Positions 1-10,970 of a DNA stretch of 64,000 nt are shown one piece after another. Position 1 is the stretch's first letter. Each line of letters starts with the position of its first letter. The DNA is from Amoebophrya sp. A120 (Eukaryota; Sar; Dinophyceae; Syndiniales; Amoebophryaceae): positions 62,001 to 126,000 of the forward strand of contig CAJINV010000008.1 of the NCBI GenBank assembly GCA_905178155.1, written 5' to 3'. The translations under genes were made by a program, and so were the position numbers. The notes under the pieces are model-generated. The model made no database searches and was not told the origin of the DNA. It worked only from the letters and a program-made list of their open reading frames with translations.

Positions 1-126
1 GTACTTCGTCCGATTTTCTGGTCTAAAAGAGCGTAATGCTCAACGTCAACAGATATTGTATTCGCATAGCCATGTATCAAAGAGAAAGGCGGCACATCAT
101 CCCGTCAATTTGTCTTGACGTGGTTA

Positions 127-1107
127 CTAGACTATGCGCATCTCTTTGTTCTCTATGCATAGAGATGGGCACGAGCGGCAAGCGGAACAAGAAGGCTGCG
201 GTGCAATCTGGTGTGACATGGTTTTTTTCATTCTTCGTCGTGTAGTGTCCGTTTGTGTAGTCAATATGGATATGCCTTTTGCGGTTTCTTTTCTCTTTGA
301 TACCGTATGGCGAGAAAGGTCACTGAGCAACTGGCGCTCTTCGGGGTCGATTTTCCCTTCGGAATTAGACTGGCGCAGCACCAGTTCGCTCGGGGTGGAT
401 TCTTCCCGGCTACGAGCCTTCTCCTCGTTTCCACCTTCCCTCTTGTCCTCATTATTCTGATTTTTATCAAAGATCCGCTTTTTTACCACGCTGACAGACG
501 GCTGCGCGCCGTGTTGCGATATTCTGGATGGCGTGGAGCGTGCCTCGTCTTTGTTCAGGATAGCAGTGGCGAGCAAGAGAATCTGCTGCGTCTCGGTCAA
601 CATATTTTTAGCCGCGTTGTTTGTGTCTACGGGAAGACGCGCCGCCGCGTCCGTTTCATGGGCGGCCGTGCCAGAAATTCCAAGATGCCCAAGCCCGTCC
701 TGATTGGAGCCTGTCATGAGAGCGGCTTGTTGTGGTCTTCCCTGCGCTGCCATTGGCGGACAGAGCCCGAGCGTTCTGACCAGCTTGTCCGATACACGGC
801 GCACCAGCCGCCGCTCGAGAGAACTTTCCGCGCCGCGAGTTACTTCCATTCGCCAGGGGTTCAGATGTCGCATACACTGGATCTTTTTGGACCTTAGAAA
901 GCTGTTTACGCGATACCGGGTTAGCGCCATATTCTTATCGCCGCAAAAGTGAAGATGCTCGACGGTGCTCCTGCCCTGCCCCTGATTGTGTGACTCTTGC
1001 TGGAGCTGCTGCTCATCTGTAGAGATTCGAGCTTCGCCTCCAGCAATACCATCTTTATTTCGATTTTGATTTTCAGTTGATGTTGAACAAACTCGCTGTC
1101 GCTTCAC
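127..1107 (-). CDS. Hypothetical ORF, possibly not a gene
   Basis: A 326-codon open frame on the strand used by all other genes here. It opens at a GTG inside the 34-bp repeat at 1086-1119; the first internal ATG is about 60 codons in. The product is polar and rich in R, E, S and Q, with no recognised domain, signal peptide or membrane segment. A competing 196-codon frame lies opposite it, so length alone is weak support. I cannot assign a function. It could be the 3' exon of an unrecognised gene or chance. Confidence 0.25.
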   Translation of the reverse strand: MKRQRVCSTSTENQNRNKDGIAGGEARISTDEQQLQQESHNQGQGRSTVEHLHFCGDKNMALTRYRVNSFLRSKKIQCMRHLNPWRMEVTRGAESSLERRLVRRVSDKLVRTLGLCPPMAAQGRPQQAALMTGSNQDGLGHLGISGTAAHETDAAARLPVDTNNAAKNMLTETQQILLLATAILNKDEARSTPSRISQHGAQPSVSVVKKRIFDKNQNNEDKREGGNEEKARSREESTPSELVLRQSNSEGKIDPEERQLLSDLSRHTVSKRKETAKGISILTTQTDTTRRRMKKTMSHQIAPQPSCSACRSCPSLCIENKEMRIV

Positions 1108-1119
1108 ACTGCAAGTTGT
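1086..1119 (+). repeat. 34-bp direct repeat, copy 1
   Basis: Beginning AACAAACTCGCTGTCGCTTC, this 34-base stretch recurs identically and in the same orientation at 2069-2102. The two copies bracket a GC-rich block, like the direct repeats of an inserted segment or a duplicated tract. No coding role is evident. Confidence 0.85.
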
Positions 1120-2068
1120 GCGCTTGTAAGAAACACGCCAAGCAGGTTTCCTTGGAGAAAACTAACCGAGAGGGGCCCTGGCTTCTTCCCCCCCATACGA
1201 TTTCCCTAAAGAAAAAAAAACCGGGCCCACCCCTCCCCACATCCCCAAATCGGCGGCCTTTCCCTGGGTGCCCAGCTAGGTAGCGCGCGGGGCCAGCGGC
1301 CTGCCCCTGCAAAGGCACACACCGGGCCGCCTACCATCAACGCAGTGCGGTAGGTGTCGCCGGCCAAGGTCGCACGCGACAGCTGCGGCGCGCGAAGCTT
1401 CTACATCCTGAGCCCGGCGGCCGGGCCGGCCGGGCTTCAACAGCCCTGCTCGTTACCCGCAAAAACCTGCACAATCTTGCGCCGGACCCTCCGCCCGCCA
1501 CAGTTCTTCGCCCCTTCGTTCTTCGCCACAGAAACAAAGAAAGGAACAGCGGCAAGGCCAGCACACTGCCTTCTTACAGAGGCAACCCCGCTGAAGGTAG
1601 GTCCCAACCTGTCAGAGCAGGCACTGAACCGCCGGGGCGGCGGAAATGCAGGGGCAGACGGGGCGCCTGCAATGCTTCGAACCGGGCTGCGGACAAGACG
1701 CCGGCGCGCCTGCGACAAAACGAAAGCGGGCACAGATAGGCCCGACGCAAGTGTGGCGCTGCGGCACTTCGCGTCCATATATGCAAGGGGTGGCCGGCAA
1801 AGGGATAAGGGGCAAACGGGCGGCGCCCGAACGTCAACGCCAGCCGCGGCCCGCATTGCGCGCCACAAAAATGCGCCAAATACGGCAGCGGGCGCCGCGT
1901 CTCGAGGAAGCTGCTTTGCGATGGCCCGGCTCGGCGCCTTGTGTGCCCCTCTTCCCTGCAACCACAATGAGGGGCGCCGGCGTTGTGGGAATTGCCTCCG
2001 CCTTACATTCCCGAGGCCATTTCTGAGACATTTTTAGAGATGACGGGATCACGGGCGTGGCAGTGCAT
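1120..2068. other. GC-rich island between two direct repeats
   Basis: From about 1250 to 2010 the sequence is clearly more GC-rich than its surroundings, with runs of GGCCGG, GCGCC and CCCGCC. Several overlapping open frames exist on both strands (for example 1354-2037 plus and 1437-1967 minus). Open frames on both strands at once are expected from high GC and low stop-codon density. None gives a recognisable protein. The copy of the 34-bp repeat at each end suggests a single inserted unit. Whether it is mobile, transferred, or a GC-rich regulatory tract cannot be decided here. Confidence 0.5.
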
Positions 2069-2102
2069 AACAAACTCGCTGTCGCTTCACACTGCAAGTT
2101 GT
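2069..2102 (+). repeat. 34-bp direct repeat, copy 2
   Basis: Identical over 34 bases to 1086-1119, same orientation, at the right edge of the GC-rich island. The flanks outside the repeat differ between copies (TTGATGTTG before copy 1, GGCAGTGCAT before copy 2), so the shared part is sharply bounded. Confidence 0.85.
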
Positions 2103-2865
2103 CGTGGACGCAAGCAGGCGCGACAGAACCTGCTGCGCCATGGCGTTCGCGACGTCTCCTCCAAAATCATAATCACCGCACGCACCATGGTCCTCTCGTC
2201 GTGCAGCTTATCAATATGAATGAAAAACCTGCCCGCGGGAAGGAAACCTCGCAATTACAATCATGCGTATCTGCCACGCATGCCAGACCGCCTCGTCCGT
2301 GAACAAAACGACGTCCTCTCAAGGACATTGACGAGCCGCGCGACAATGAGCTGACTCATAGTGGCTTTTGCACGGATCCTAAGATGTAGTCTAATGGGAG
2401 ATGCGTTGTATCATTGCTGGCGTTCTTTCACTTCCTTGGTGGAGTCTCCGGCGCGGGATGCGAAATCGTGCATCTTAATCGGCGAGGAACTGGGCGTGTT
2501 GCGTATGGGTTGCACCGCGCGGGTCTCCACGCCAGATTCGTTTCCAAGTAATTTTTGAAATGCAGGATAAACTGTACAAATACCACGTGCTAGTGCTTCT
2601 GCTTGCCACGCGCTCCGCGATCGTCCACAAGCAGAGAAAAGACAGCCCATGCCCATCTAATCTATTTTCATTCTATATGAATAAGCCAATGGATACACCT
2701 ATACATGCACAAAGTAGTTTTGATGCGTTGTTCACGTCGCCCATTTTCGAGAACGATAGGTGGCCAGAAGAGAACTCACAGCACAGTACGAGTCCCGAAG
2801 AAATTACTCCCAACATGTATTAATTTGCTGATGCTGTTGCTGATGCTTCTTCAAGTAAAATTAAG
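2103..2865. other. Intergenic, nothing recognised
   Basis: Only short overlapping frames on both strands. No domain, RNA gene or repeat was recognised between the direct repeat and the 3' end of the F-box-like gene. Confidence 0.5.
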
Positions 2866-3963
2866 CTATGCCTCAGCTTGCGCGAGGGCGTGCGAAGCAC
2901 GTAATCCAGCTGCAAAAGCGTTGTCTGGTAAGCGTACACGCACCGAATCATAACGTAAGCGCTTGGTGAGCTGGGGCAAGGGACACACAGCGCTCACGGT
3001 TAGCTGCTTTAGCAGCGGCGTCAGCACGTCTAATGATTTGCGGAGCTCAACCGCGGACTCGGCAAAAGCGGAAAAAGTGGCAGTAGTAACAACCACTTCT
3101 TGGTCAACATCGCTACCGCCTTCTAGAGGCGGGTGTCTTCTCGAATTGGTCCCCACAACATCTTCAGACGTGTGAAGCGTAGCACGTGGAAACACCGAGA
3201 AATTTTGTTCTGCTGCATTCGTACTACCAACTCGAAGATGTTCATTCACGCCTTGCAGCTCTCGCCCGGGTCGTGAGAGGTGCGCATGTTCGTCCCCAGA
3301 CCACCTCTCCCCCGATTGCAGCGGCCTTCCAGAAGGCACATGATTATGATCATTCGGTTCTTGTAGCAACCGGCCCGCTGCGACTGCCTCCTCAGCCTGG
3401 TTGCGTCTTCCGCTCAGAATGCGGTCGATCTCGTGCTGGTCGTGTGCATCGCATTCCCAGGAGCCAAGGTCGAAGTCTGGTACGTCTTGTTCCGGCGCTC
3501 CGACGAGGCCGTGCGCCTGCGTGCTCGTCCTCGGCGCTTGGGAGTTATGAGCCTCGTCTGCTCGTCCGACTCCGAGGCCGCCGGTGGTATAGTTATGTCT
3601 CAAACCTCCTTCTTCATCAGGGGCTCCTGCTGCAAAGGGAAACAAATCTGAATCTTCGACGAGCTCCTGATTGCGACTTTCTTGTCCGTTCGACACGTTG
3701 TGCGCGTATTGTCCTTGTGTGTCAACAGGAAGAATAGCTTGGCGGCGGTGCGGGAAAAACAATCCTTGCAAGCACCGGCTTACCTCACGCAAAACGTGCT
3801 GCGTCGGCGCGTGAAAGCGTCTCGCCCAAAAGTCGCTACAGTAGCTGCGTTGCGCCCACCGTTTGCAGACCAAACTGACGTGTGGAAAGTCCTCCTTCCA
3901 ACAGAGATAGGAAAAAATGGTCTCCAGCGGCACATGCAGCGACAGCTCGTCGAAAATGATCAT
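2866..3963 (-). CDS. F-box-like protein
   Basis: The open frame runs to an ATG at 4125, but the better start is the ATG at 3963, which places the conserved part at the N-terminus: MIIFDELSLHVPLETIFSYL, then a CWKED...SLVCKRWAQRS...FWARRF segment. A leading L-P-E-like turn, a hydrophobic 'I-x-x-Y-L' and a 'SLVCKRW' helix are the F-box pattern. F-box proteins bind Skp1 and recruit substrates to SCF ubiquitin ligases. The rest (about residues 80-365) is polar, rich in H, E, G and R, with no recognisable WD40, LRR or Kelch substrate module. That is unusual, and the substrate side is unknown. An AG dinucleotide shortly upstream (GACGAG) could be a splice acceptor. The F-box call is moderate; the CDS call is good. 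Confidence 0.6.
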   Translation of the reverse strand: MIIFDELSLHVPLETIFSYLCWKEDFPHVSLVCKRWAQRSYCSDFWARRFHAPTQHVLREVSRCLQGLFFPHRRQAILPVDTQGQYAHNVSNGQESRNQELVEDSDLFPFAAGAPDEEGGLRHNYTTGGLGVGRADEAHNSQAPRTSTQAHGLVGAPEQDVPDFDLGSWECDAHDQHEIDRILSGRRNQAEEAVAAGRLLQEPNDHNHVPSGRPLQSGERWSGDEHAHLSRPGRELQGVNEHLRVGSTNAAEQNFSVFPRATLHTSEDVVGTNSRRHPPLEGGSDVDQEVVVTTATFSAFAESAVELRKSLDVLTPLLKQLTVSAVCPLPQLTKRLRYDSVRVRLPDNAFAAGLRASHALAQAEA

Positions 3964-4423
3964 CCACAGGAAAATCCTCGTCCCCGACACTTTTTTTACA
4001 ACCCCATCAAAACACATGCACCCAGACAGCGTAGCATTACTCACTTGTTCGGCGAGTAGCAAACAAAGACAAACTCTAAATCTAATATACAAGAATCTGC
4101 AAGAGCAAGTATGCTCGTCCTCCATCTTTGCGGTTCAGATTTTTTGAGGCCCGATTAAGATCATGTCGATCGCTGCACTGATTCCGGTTCAGCAACATTC
4201 TGGCCAACATGCTGAGCAATTTATTTGAGGCGATTGTTTTTGGCTTGCTCCTCCAGGACGCGGACATAAGCACCAATTTCGCTTCCGTAAAGTTTGTTTT
4301 ATCATCCCAGAAATCTTCACGATGATGATGATCATCCAGCATCTTGGTATACCAGGAAACGCCAAGCGCGATGAGCTTTGCGTCACTCTTCTGTCACTTG
4401 TAGCCTTTTCATGATGAGATGTC

Positions 4424-4535
4424 GTAAATAGCTGCAAGAATCAGAGAAATTAATCATAAGCTTGGAGTTGGATTTGGAAAGAAATCATAGCTGCAAGAAT
4501 CATAAGCTTCCCTTGGAGTTGGAAAGAAACATGAG
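4424..4535. repeat. Degenerate direct duplication
   Basis: The words AGCTGCAAGAATCA, CATAAGCTT and TTGGAGTTGGAAAGAAA each occur twice in this stretch in the same order, with small insertions, suggesting a recent tandem duplication of a unit of about 55 bases. No coding role is evident. Confidence 0.6.
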
Positions 4536-4955
4536 AAATTGATTTACTGTTCTTGTTCTGTGAAAATACCACGCGATATCGAGAATCTTGGCACGCCTTT
4601 CCGCTCTTGCAAAACAACCACGTCCGCAACGGCAAGCGGGCCAATAAAGCTCGACAGGCTACTAGCCGCTGTCCGTCTGTCTTCTAAACTTCAGCACCAG
4701 AGAATGAGAAATGCATTGCTTTTTAACTAAGTATAGTCCGATACATCAAATGCAAACGAGCCTCGTTTACGACAAGGCTTTACTAGCATTCGCGATCACA
4801 GCACAAAAATCGCAACTGCTGAGAATAAAATTCGTACGGTATCATGTACGGACCCCGACTAACTGTTTCGACTTTTGAAATGTCTAGGCACATGACTCCT
4901 CGATGCGAGTGCGCGATTATACCTCGAAGAAGAAGGAGAAGAAGAAGAAGATTTC

Positions 4956-4984
4956 GAGCTTGCTCTTGTGAAGAGCAAGCTCGA
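4956..4984. repeat. Perfect 13-bp-arm hairpin
   Basis: CGAGCTTGCTCTT and its exact reverse complement AAGAGCAAGCTCG are separated by GTG. The stem lies directly after a purine-rich run. It could be an RNA hairpin or a remnant of an inverted-repeat element. No terminator role is claimed in a eukaryote. Confidence 0.7.
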
Positions 4985-5397
4985 GTTCACTCCGATTGGA
5001 TACATGAAGACGAAAAGCTAACCATCCGAAAAGCAATAGTACCAAAAACGACACCACGAAACAACCGAGATATCGCTATCATATAGATGAACTGAATGGC
5101 TGTCACCTGGTTTTCATGGGAATGAAGTGGCTGCTTGGCTTCTTCTTGCAAGCGGGTTCTTAGCCCGAAGAGAGCCGCACTCACTCCAGGGGGCACGATG
5201 CCATTTGTTACTTTGGTACGCCGAATCTTGTTGAAACCATTTGCGAAACGTAGTGCAGTGGATGCAGAAGGAGCAGCACTAAACTCACGATCACGTCTTT
5301 TTTTATCGGAGTTGCTGATCATAGTCATTCTAAACAGCTGTCGTCGCGAAGCGGGTCCAAGTAGAAATTCACAATTCATCTTCAGAGTAGTTCGTTG

Positions 5398-5868
5398 TCA
5401 CTCGAGAGCTGTGGGAATGTTAATAGTTTCGTCATCCTCAAATGTAACACCGTGCTTTATGCGCATTTCGTCTTGGATTAAGAAAAAGATTTGATTGACG
5501 TAGCGACACCAAAATGACTCCTCCTCGATGAAGCGTGGTACAATGTCATACCGAGCCTGCCCAAGCGAAGGTATCTGGTCCAGCAGTGCCACGCACCAGT
5601 CTGTTGGGGGCTGAAAGCTGCCTTCTATTCCCAGTTTGTCGCAGATTTCCACGTTCGTGCCCTCCGTGAGATCCTTCACAAGGGGGTCGATGGCTTCCAA
5701 GATTTGCAGCTGAGCCTCCCTGGACAACAATCGCTTTTCGGACGCGTCTTTCGAAGACTGAAAGACATAATCAATCATGTCGCGCCACGGATAGAGGTTG
5801 GACTCCACGCCCGCTCTCAATTCCAGCCCGAAAGCAGGAGCTCCGCTGCTCGAGCCATTGTTCCCCAT
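5398..5868 (-). CDS. Small BSD-domain-like protein
   Basis: A single-exon frame of 156 residues from a true ATG. The C-terminal half has the BSD signature: a hydrophobic helix around 'DWCVALLDQIPSL', then 'IVPRFIEEESFWCRYVNQIF', matching the family pattern in which 'VP...EEFWxxYF' forms the third helix. BSD domains (TFIIH p62, synapse-associated and DOS2-like proteins) are small three-helix modules, usually in transcription or membrane-trafficking factors. The N-terminus MGNNGSSS fits the N-myristoylation consensus (Gly2, Ser6), so membrane anchoring is possible. The upstream neighbour is 1.3 kb away on the same strand. I am fairly sure of the CDS and moderately sure of BSD. Confidence 0.7.
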   Translation of the reverse strand: MGNNGSSSGAPAFGLELRAGVESNLYPWRDMIDYVFQSSKDASEKRLLSREAQLQILEAIDPLVKDLTEGTNVEICDKLGIEGSFQPPTDWCVALLDQIPSLGQARYDIVPRFIEEESFWCRYVNQIFFLIQDEMRIKHGVTFEDDETINIPTALE

Positions 5869-7225
5869 GTTTCTTTATTCTTTGAGTTTGTAATGAAAAT
5901 CAACCCTTTGCTCGCTTCTTATGGCGCGCGAGTAACTGTCTGACATATACAGCTAAATCAAAATCAAAATCGTAATATTGTAATGAAAATCAAAATCGTA
6001 ATAACATATACAGCTAAATATTGTAATGAAAATCAAAATCGATTTTTATATATGAAAACCTCTTGAATGCGGTTACGCCTACGCGTGCTTCGATTTTATA
6101 CACGCAATGGACACTCTCACTCCTCTAGGGGTAGGGACGGAGGAGTGAAGCGGCTAAACCAAAAGCGAAAATCACCATCATCATCATAATGGACTCGGAT
6201 CGATATCTTCGCCGAATCAATACTACTTACACTTACTACAATGCCAGAATAGAAGTCATGGCGACTCGCTTCTTTGTCATTCCTCATATTCACATCAGGA
6301 CCTGATAGAAAATTGCGCTTCCAGTAGCCTGAGTCAACTTATGTCTTTGCAGCCAGCATTACACCCGCACGCGTAGTGAGACTGGCAGAGATGAGATGTA
6401 AACTCAGCAATGCCAATGCAGAAAGGCAACGGTCATTCAGATTGCCACTTCCTCCTCACATTCGATTCTGCTCAAACCAAGAAATAAAGGCACTGGGACC
6501 AACACAGGTTTTCAACCGATTTTCTTTCTGCACAATGGCACGATGGTTACAAAATTCAATGCTACGGAGTAGGAACACTCTCACTTCGTCGAGCTGGAAC
6601 CGAAGTGCATTGTTGTTTGAACAGAGCCCGTGCCTGCCGCTAGCAGGAAACGGGAAACACTTGAGAGCTGAACTACAAGCGGCGCTTGTCAAGCGCTCCA
6701 AATCAGTGCGACCGGTTTCGATATTTTTCTTTACCAGTATCTTGTATCGAAATCTCCAGAAGTTTGCAGGCATTTTCATCTTCATACGTGTAAAGCAAAA
6801 GAGTTTACCTTTCCTGCGCAAGACGGACGCAATGCGCTCGGAAATTTGCGCAACTTGTTTCGAGGCGATGACCACGAGGCGCACTTCATCTTTCTCTTTA
6901 CAAGCAGATTTACGATGTTCTTCATGTTGTTCTTCGTTCATCCCCATCTTCAATAATATTCATGCATGTTTACAAAACATGAAGCATTTGTGTGCAGCGT
7001 TACTTCGTAAGTATCTATTTGTATTTCTCTGTCTCCTAGCTAGTGCCAAGAACAAGAATGCACAAAGAAAAATCGTCCGTTTCCGACGAGCAGTAGAAGC
7101 CTCTTCTTCGGATTCATGGGTTGTTCTTTCATGCACTTGCAACCATGTATGATGCTACCTTGTTATGACCAACGGAAAGCGTAAGAAGTGGACGAGGGCA
7201 GACAATTGTCATCAGTCCCTATTTA
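5869..7225. other. Mostly intergenic
   Basis: Holds the AT-rich repeats at 5940-6055 and a 165-codon minus frame (6456-6953) with an opposing plus frame (6376-7152). Neither has a recognisable domain. The minus frame is basic and moderately hydrophobic near its end and could be an exon, but nothing decides it. Confidence 0.4.
5940..6055. repeat. A/T-rich short direct repeats
   Basis: CATATACAGCTAAAT and TGTAATGAAAATCAAAATCG each occur twice, interleaved, within about 110 bases just upstream of the BSD-like gene. They look like slippage or tandem duplication in a promoter-proximal AT-rich tract. Confidence 0.65.
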
Positions 7226-9846
7226 TCAGTCCAGATCGTCGTCGCTCTCTAGCACCTTCAAAATGTCAGGAAACGGAGGGCAGTTTTTTTCATCATCGAC
7301 CCTGTTCGTACAGCCACGATCTGAGTTCTGCACTGATCCGAAGAACACCTTTGTAGCTTTACCACGCCGCGATGAGTGGGATGACGGTGAAGACGCAGAT
7401 TCTGCTGAAATGCCGTGAGACTCAGGGTGGACACCCACTGCATCGCCGTGCTCACTGGCGCTGCTCGATCCGCTTGGCTGCCGGGACAAGAGCGGGCGAG
7501 TTGTTTATCGTTTTGAAAAGAGCCCTCAACCTCCGGCCATTGTCAAAGCGGCGATATAAATGAGCTGTGCTGCTGCTCACAGGATAATCTGCAACCGTGC
7601 TACCTGCCACATCAATGTCATGCAACAAGTATTTTCGCTCCATACTTATCATTCATCTCCTACTTTTCAATTTCAACTTTAAATCAAAATCTGGATCTGA
7701 TGGACTTTCTCCTTGCCGCATGCCTAGCTGCATTCCGATCCCGGCTGCAGTAAGAATCTTGGTGTTCATCATCTTTGCGTTTTTGTTCAGGCTCGTCGTT
7801 TTTTCGTTCGGAGAGCAAAGGACTGCTTTCAACACAATATCGCAGGGCGCATGGGTGACGGCGCAGAACAAGTGGAAGCGGACGACAGACTGCGAACCTT
7901 CCCAGACAGTTGAGGCTGTGCGTCCTCCTGCAGGACCTGTTGCTCGGCCCGAGTCGTTCCAGTAGCGGGACCGACGTCCCCGGGCTTGGAAAAAAACTGG
8001 CGTTCAGGCCACGGCACTCCTAAAAGTGGATCATCTGCTTCATCGTGTGCGGCGACAACGTGAGCAGTAGGTTTCTTCTGGAGGCCGTGCAACATCATTC
8101 TCTGTGTTGCCACTTGCTTTTCTCTTTCATGCTCCATCAATGGCAACTCTGCTGTCTCCCCGCCGCCCAAATACAATCCTGGCCAAGCATTGCATGAAAA
8201 AAAGCTCTCCCAATAAGTATACATAAATCATGAAGATAACATTCCCTCGAGGGCAGCATCATTTCAATGTAGGGCGGCGATTACGTAGAATTATGTTTGT
8301 CTTTACATCTCGGACCTGCAAAAATGTTGCTGGTGCGTCGAGAGCCACCTCCTGGATTTCTCACTAAGGGGAAGTAACTAAACGGAGGTATTAGCAGCGA
8401 CGTTTCGAAGAGCAGCCCTCTTAAGCTTTTAGGGCGGCGGGCATGTGAATGCAAAGGTGCGATGAACAACGACAACCCTAGTTGATGCTGCTACTGGTGT
8501 TGTTTCTCTTCGACGTGATATTCCATGATACTTCTGTTTGTTCATCAGGATTTTTTTCTAGTTCTGCCATCGAGGCTTTGTCATGGGAAAGCAGTTCTTC
8601 AAAGTTCGTAAGGTAGTCTTCCGGTTTTTCCCAGTTCCGCACTTTGCCTCCAAACGGATTCTGGGACATACGGAGTTGCTTTGGCATTCAACTTTGCGCG
8701 CTGCTGGACGAGATGAAAGTCCGGCACTTGGACGTGGTACTCACTGAACTTCTTGTCTTCTTTGGGAACGGAGGCAGAATCCGTGCTGCAGACCAGAGGG
8801 TCATCTCCCACACCTGATTCTACACCGCCACAGTTTTGGTACGTCGCCAGTTGCGCGCGCGCGCAGCCAGATGCTACTACATCGGCGTATGATAGTCCTG
8901 CGTGATCATTCCATAGCTTTTGCGCGGGCGGTCTACTCTTTGCAGTTGGTGTATTCAGCACATTTTTCTGGTCGTGCACCTCGACGTCGTGGTGCTCCAG
9001 GACGGACGAAGCTGCATCTGGGGTGCGGAACATACCAATCACATCCTGCAATTTCTTGCCGCAGGCAGTGCCAGTGCTCTCCGTCGCAAAATCGGTATTG
9101 CAGGGAGCTGGCCCCGCGGCAAGAGGGGAAATGGCGGCAAAATATAAATCTGTGCTGTCTGAAGATGCGCTGGCTGGCACAAAAACAGGCGCATCGTAAC
9201 GGAGAAGACTTCTGGTGGTATTGGGTTGCGGTTGCGCCGCCCGCGCAGCGACCACATCGACATCGTCGTTGGTTCCGACACCAGGCGTCACATTTATTTT
9301 CTGGCTTTCTAATTCTTTTTGGGACTCGTGGTCAAGGCCAAGTAAAGCATTGTTATTGTTTTCTAATGGTGCAGTCCACGCCTGTTTCGCGGCGATGCGC
9401 TTTTCAATCTTTCTGCTGGCGGAACTGAAGCCGTGCCTCTGTTCTACCGTGTCATGTTGCTGTTCGTGCTCGATGGGCACGACGGGCACTGCTTTTTCCG
9501 GTTGCTTTTCATTGTCCTCCGATGTTCCTGCCCCAACCACGAAGGACCGCAGTGCTTGCTCTCGAATAGATCGCCTGTTCGGAGGTATGATCCGTGTACT
9601 ACCCTGAGGAACCATACTCGGATGCTGACCGATGGGCAGCGCGTTTTTTGAGCGCGTCGATCCATTACCGTTATGCGTTTCCCGGTGTGGTAGTGGTGTG
9701 CTTCCGCGCTGAGCAGCAAGGATCTTGGTAGCAGATTTTGTTTTTCTTGTTCCTCTTGCCGCATCAATCGTCGATACCGTACTGCCGATCCCGAGCGCAT
9801 GGAGGGGCAGGACGCTGGTTGTAACCGCTACACAGAGCTTCAGCAT
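7226..9846 (-). CDS. Predicted secreted protein, multi-exon, function unknown
   Basis: The 5' exon begins at a true ATG (9846) with MLKLCVAVTTSVLPLHALGI, a good signal-peptide pattern (basic n-region, hydrophobic core, small residues). About 390 polar, low-complexity residues rich in S, T, A, N and Q follow, with no recognised domain. That frame stays open to 8599, but a strong donor-like GTATGT lies near 8669, so the exon may end there. Further open pieces in the same orientation at about 7850-8200 and 7226-7480 (acidic, S-rich, ending ESDDDLD) look like later exons. The splice chain was not resolved. The first exon is well supported; the 3' end is inference. Confidence 0.5.
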
Positions 9847-10970
9847 AATGCTCTATGTTCTATGCTAAAACTTCTATCTAAATATCGGATTCAGAAACAG
9901 AGTCTTCTTTTAGTATGCAGGGGTCCTTGTGTTTGTGTATTGTAACTACAGGAGCCAGACCTTATATTTATTTTTTCTTCATGAAGTCGCGCAAGAGCAA
10001 GTGCTCTACAGGAAGGACACGCTTGGCCTAGATGTGACCACGAGACAAGTGAAGAGAATAAAAATTGGACCACGGTGGTGCCCGCTGCAGACTCCTGGTG
10101 ACGCATGAGACAGCTCGTTTTTGGCGAAAAAAGGAAAAAGTGCAATGATAATTTATTAGGTACTTAGATTTACTAGAAGGACTGCTGATTCGATCCGGTT
10201 TACATTTTAGAAGAAACATGCTATCCAGTGGAGTATTTCACATCTGTTAAAATAATCGAATAGCCTGAGCCTCCGCTTCTGGGCAACGGTAGCAAAACAA
10301 CCTGCTCCTCCACCATAAACTAGAAGGAGATCTTCATCTACATCTTTTATAGAAGTACTTTTAATCTAACAACTCGCACTAACTTTCGAAGAAGATCCAT
10401 ATTCCTACAAATGCAGTAGACACTAAAGATGCGCACGCTTGGCTTTGATCCACCATCAGCTGCATAGTACTTAACACAAAGCTCCCCCGGGAGCGTATTC
10501 CTTTGAGATCAACGACAGGGACGTCCCGAAAACGGTCACGAACCTTTGTCTCTTTCCACGTTGCTTAGAAATGAAACAAAACATATTCATATTGATTCTC
10601 CGAACTGTGGTTTTCGTAGAATGCAATCACAGCCATTTTAGTTTTTTCCTTTCTTCGTCTTCTCCGTGCGTTCTCATCTGCCAGAAACTATGAAAATAAC
10701 TCTGAAACCAAATAATTTCATGGAGGGCATTGCCACAGCCACATCCTACACAAGTCTACTCAGCGACTACAAATTTTTGTATGCCCTCAGTTCAAGGCGC
10801 AAATCTGTAACGATCGTCTACTGGATGGCGCGCTTGACGAGCTGCCTCGACTTGGATTTGCTGCTGACTACGGCTGTCAAAAAATCAAATAAGTGCAGTC
10901 AATCTTATTGCATACTAGAGCGATTTGGATTTGAAACGGAGATGAACTCCTTACTTTGCATCTCATATGT
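9847..10970. other. Intergenic, nothing recognised
   Basis: AT-rich, only short frames on both strands, no repeat or RNA gene recognised. Confidence 0.5.

Larger units (their letters stand above)
3964..5397. other. Intergenic with degenerate repeats and a hairpin
   Basis: Contains the upstream part of the F-box frame (3964-4125, possibly 5' UTR), a degenerate direct duplication around 4420-4540, a GA-rich run near 4925-4955 and a perfect hairpin at 4956-4984. A 130-codon minus-strand frame at 4987-5379 has no recognisable domain and was not called as a gene. Confidence 0.45.

Noticed and set aside
1354-2037. Overlapping 100-230 codon frames on both strands
   Set aside because: Expected by chance in a GC-rich tract; no recognisable protein and no consistent codon pattern.
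8478-8687. Alternative minus frame (QNPFGGKVRNWEKPEDY...) overlapping the 3' end of the secreted-protein exon
   Set aside because: Looks protein-like but overlaps another open frame, and no splice chain was found that includes it; left unresolved rather than called.
10600-10660. Possible dinoflagellate spliced-leader gene near GCCATTTTAG
   Set aside because: Only a few bases resemble the known leader; no full match on either strand.
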